Assembly: GCA_945861915.1 (NCBI GenBank)
Contig: CAMAWK010000124.1
Coordinates: 1 to 6,996 of the forward strand
DNA: 6,996 bases
Reading direction: 5' to 3'
Source: Flavobacterium psychrophilum
Lineage (GTDB): Bacteria; Bacteroidota; Bacteroidia; Flavobacteriales; Flavobacteriaceae
Below are positions 5,665-6,996 of this stretch, one piece after another; the stretch's first letter is position 1, and each line of letters opens with the position of its first letter. The notes beneath the pieces are model-generated. The model was not told the origin of the DNA. It made no database searches and saw only the letters and a program-made list of their open reading frames with translations. The translations under genes and the position numbers were made by a program.

Positions 5665-6921
5665 CTATGTTTTTTGTTTTTTCTTTTTGGCAGCAGGAAA
5701 TAAAACATTATTCAGAATCAATCGATAACCCGGAGAATTTGGGTGTAAATCTAAAATGGTTGCCGCATCCCCTACTCGATGCTGAAAATCTTCAGGGTCA
5801 TGACCACCATAAAAAGTAAACATTCCTTTTCCTTTTTCGCCATGAATGTATCGAGCTTCATCATTCAATTCACAAATTCCCATTTTCAGAATATTCGATT
5901 TGATTAATGTAGGATCAAATGAAGTTGTTTGTCCCATAAATCCTTTTACTAATTGCGTATGATTTTGACAAAGCATACTCGGAATAGGATCCCATTTTGC
6001 CGAAAATTCTAATAATGTAAAATAATCCTTTTCCATTTGAATTTTTCTTTTTTCGGTCATATCAATATCCGAAAATTCATAATGCTCTGGTTTTCGGTCC
6101 AAAATAAAATCTTTGAAAGCAAATGAATTAGCGTAATTTATTTTTGATTGATAATTGGGTTCACTCGCATCTCCGTCAAACATTGTTTCGCAAATATCAA
6201 CTCCATCGGCTGCCAACGCAATATCAAAACTATCGGTTGCAGAACACATGGCAAACATAAATCCGCCACCAATCACAAAATCTCTTATTTTTTTGGCAAC
6301 AGCTCCTTTTTCTTCTGAAACTTTTGCATAACCTAATTTTGTTGCCAAAGCTTCGGAATCTCTTTTTTGATCGATGTACCAAGGTGAATTTTTAAACGAG
6401 CCATAAAATCGTCCATACTGACCCGTAAAATCCTCGTGATGCAAGTGTAACCAATCATAAAGTAGCAATTGATCAGTCAAAACTTCTTCGTCATAAATAG
6501 CTGTAAAAGGAATTTCGGCATAGGTCAAAACCAGCGTTACCGCATCGTCCCAAGGCTGTTTGCCTTTTGGAGTGTAAACGGCAATTTTAGGTGCTTTTTC
6601 AAGAATGACCGTTTCCATATTTTGTGACGGACTCGCAATTTCTTCTAAAATCTGATTGGTTTCTGAATCGGTCAATACTTCAAAACTAACGCCACGAATC
6701 TGACATTCTTTCCTGATTTCAGTCGCATCGGGTAACAAGAACGAACCACCTCGATAGTTGAGCAACCAACTGGCTTTGAAACTTTTTTCGATACACCAAT
6801 AGGTAATTCCGTATGCTTTTAAATGATTTTGCTGCGTAGTTTCGTCCATCGGGAGCAAAATAAAAGACGCTTTCATGGAGAATGAAAACAAAAACAACAG
6901 CAAGGCAATTCTAAATGACAT
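5665..6921 (-). CDS. Exported protein with class I amidotransferase-like core (homologues named 'asparagine synthetase B')
   Basis: A 418-residue protein with a signal peptide (Arg4, hydrophobic core 5-14, likely cleavage near SMKA, residues 15-18), so it probably acts outside the cytoplasm. Residues about 111-250 look like a class I glutamine amidotransferase/ThuA-like Rossmann core: a KIAVYTPKG strand (112-120), LHLHHEDF (158-165), and a GGGFMFAMCSATDS turn (218-231) in which Cys226 sits where a nucleophile elbow would be. Later conserved-looking motifs are TMFDGD (246-251), FSAKWDPIPSMLCQNH (306-321) and YGGHDPED (371-378). The C-terminus is a basic KKKKQKT tail. As I recall, close Flavobacteriia homologues carry the name asparagine synthetase B, but neither hallmark of that enzyme is present: no N-terminal catalytic Cys2 and no SGGxDS ATP-pyrophosphatase loop. 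I therefore regard the enzymatic name as unsupported and the function as unknown. The ATG at 6921 follows an A-rich leader; it is the first gene of a possible two-gene minus-strand unit with the DUF2490 gene. Confidence 0.85.
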   Translation of the reverse strand: MSFRIALLLFLFSFSMKASFILLPMDETTQQNHLKAYGITYWCIEKSFKASWLLNYRGGSFLLPDATEIRKECQIRGVSFEVLTDSETNQILEEIASPSQNMETVILEKAPKIAVYTPKGKQPWDDAVTLVLTYAEIPFTAIYDEEVLTDQLLLYDWLHLHHEDFTGQYGRFYGSFKNSPWYIDQKRDSEALATKLGYAKVSEEKGAVAKKIRDFVIGGGFMFAMCSATDSFDIALAADGVDICETMFDGDASEPNYQSKINYANSFAFKDFILDRKPEHYEFSDIDMTEKRKIQMEKDYFTLLEFSAKWDPIPSMLCQNHTQLVKGFMGQTTSFDPTLIKSNILKMGICELNDEARYIHGEKGKGMFTFYGGHDPEDFQHRVGDAATILDLHPNSPGYRLILNNVLFPAAKKKKQKT

Positions 6922-6980
6922 TTTAATTTTTTTGGCTAAAGATACAAATAGTATTGAATCTAAAGCTCTAAATTTTAAGC

Positions 6981-6996
6981 CACGAATTCACGAATT
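6981..6996. repeat. Tandem 8-base repeat CACGAATT, cut by the window end
   Basis: CACGAATT occurs twice in a row (6981-6988 and 6989-6996) with an EcoRI-type GAATTC palindrome overlapping the junction. It lies 60 bases upstream of the minus-strand start codon at 6921. From memory, strings of this kind (GCCACGAATTCACGAATT and its complement) recur in intergenic regions of Flavobacterium genomes and can form long imperfect palindromes; the other half, if any, is outside the window. Confidence 0.55.

Noticed and set aside
6937..6953. Possible minus-strand promoter before the exported amidotransferase-like gene
   Set aside because: TATCTTTA is one mismatch from TAnnTTTG and lies only 15 bases from the ATG, with no suitable TTG element upstream; too weak to call.

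Overview
The window looks like a chromosomal segment of a Flavobacteriaceae bacterium, most likely Flavobacterium or a close relative. The DNA is AT-rich, genes start after A-rich leaders with no clear Shine-Dalgarno sequence, one TAnnTTTG-type -7 element is visible, and the protein families (DUF2490 barrel, exported 'asparagine synthetase B'-named protein, DUF294/CBS protein paired with a DEDD exonuclease) are typical of that group. No tRNA, rRNA, CRISPR array, insertion sequence or phage gene is visible. Apart from the window-edge truncation, all genes appear intact.

Layout: positions 1-690 (+) hold the C-terminal end of a superfamily II DNA/RNA helicase cut by the window start. Positions 767-2104 (+) hold a complete DEAD-box RNA helicase. 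A 191-base gap (2105-2295) contains inverted repeats and a candidate promoter. Next comes a tightly coupled pair on the + strand: a 638-residue protein with cyclic-nucleotide-binding-like, paired CBS and DUF294 nucleotidyltransferase domains (2296-4212), followed 3 bases later by a DnaQ-like exonuclease-fold protein (4216-4812). This pair converges, with a 4-base gap, on two minus-strand genes: an exported DUF2490 beta-barrel protein (4817-5587) and, upstream of it in transcription order, an exported protein with a class I amidotransferase-like core (5665-6921). The window ends in an intergenic region with a tandem CACGAATT repeat.

How the genes may work together: the DUF294 protein and the exonuclease-like protein probably form one regulatory module. 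Families like these are often found together near acetate/solute symporter and acetyl-CoA synthetase genes, but no such gene is in this window. The most unusual observation is that the exonuclease-like protein lacks the first catalytic Asp (Cys34 instead) and the general-base His (Asn175 instead), while its partner keeps the nucleotidyltransferase metal-binding signature and has a degenerate cyclic-nucleotide-binding cassette. This suggests a signalling pair rather than a classical cAMP receptor plus nuclease. The two minus-strand genes could be co-transcribed envelope proteins; their substrates cannot be told from the sequence.
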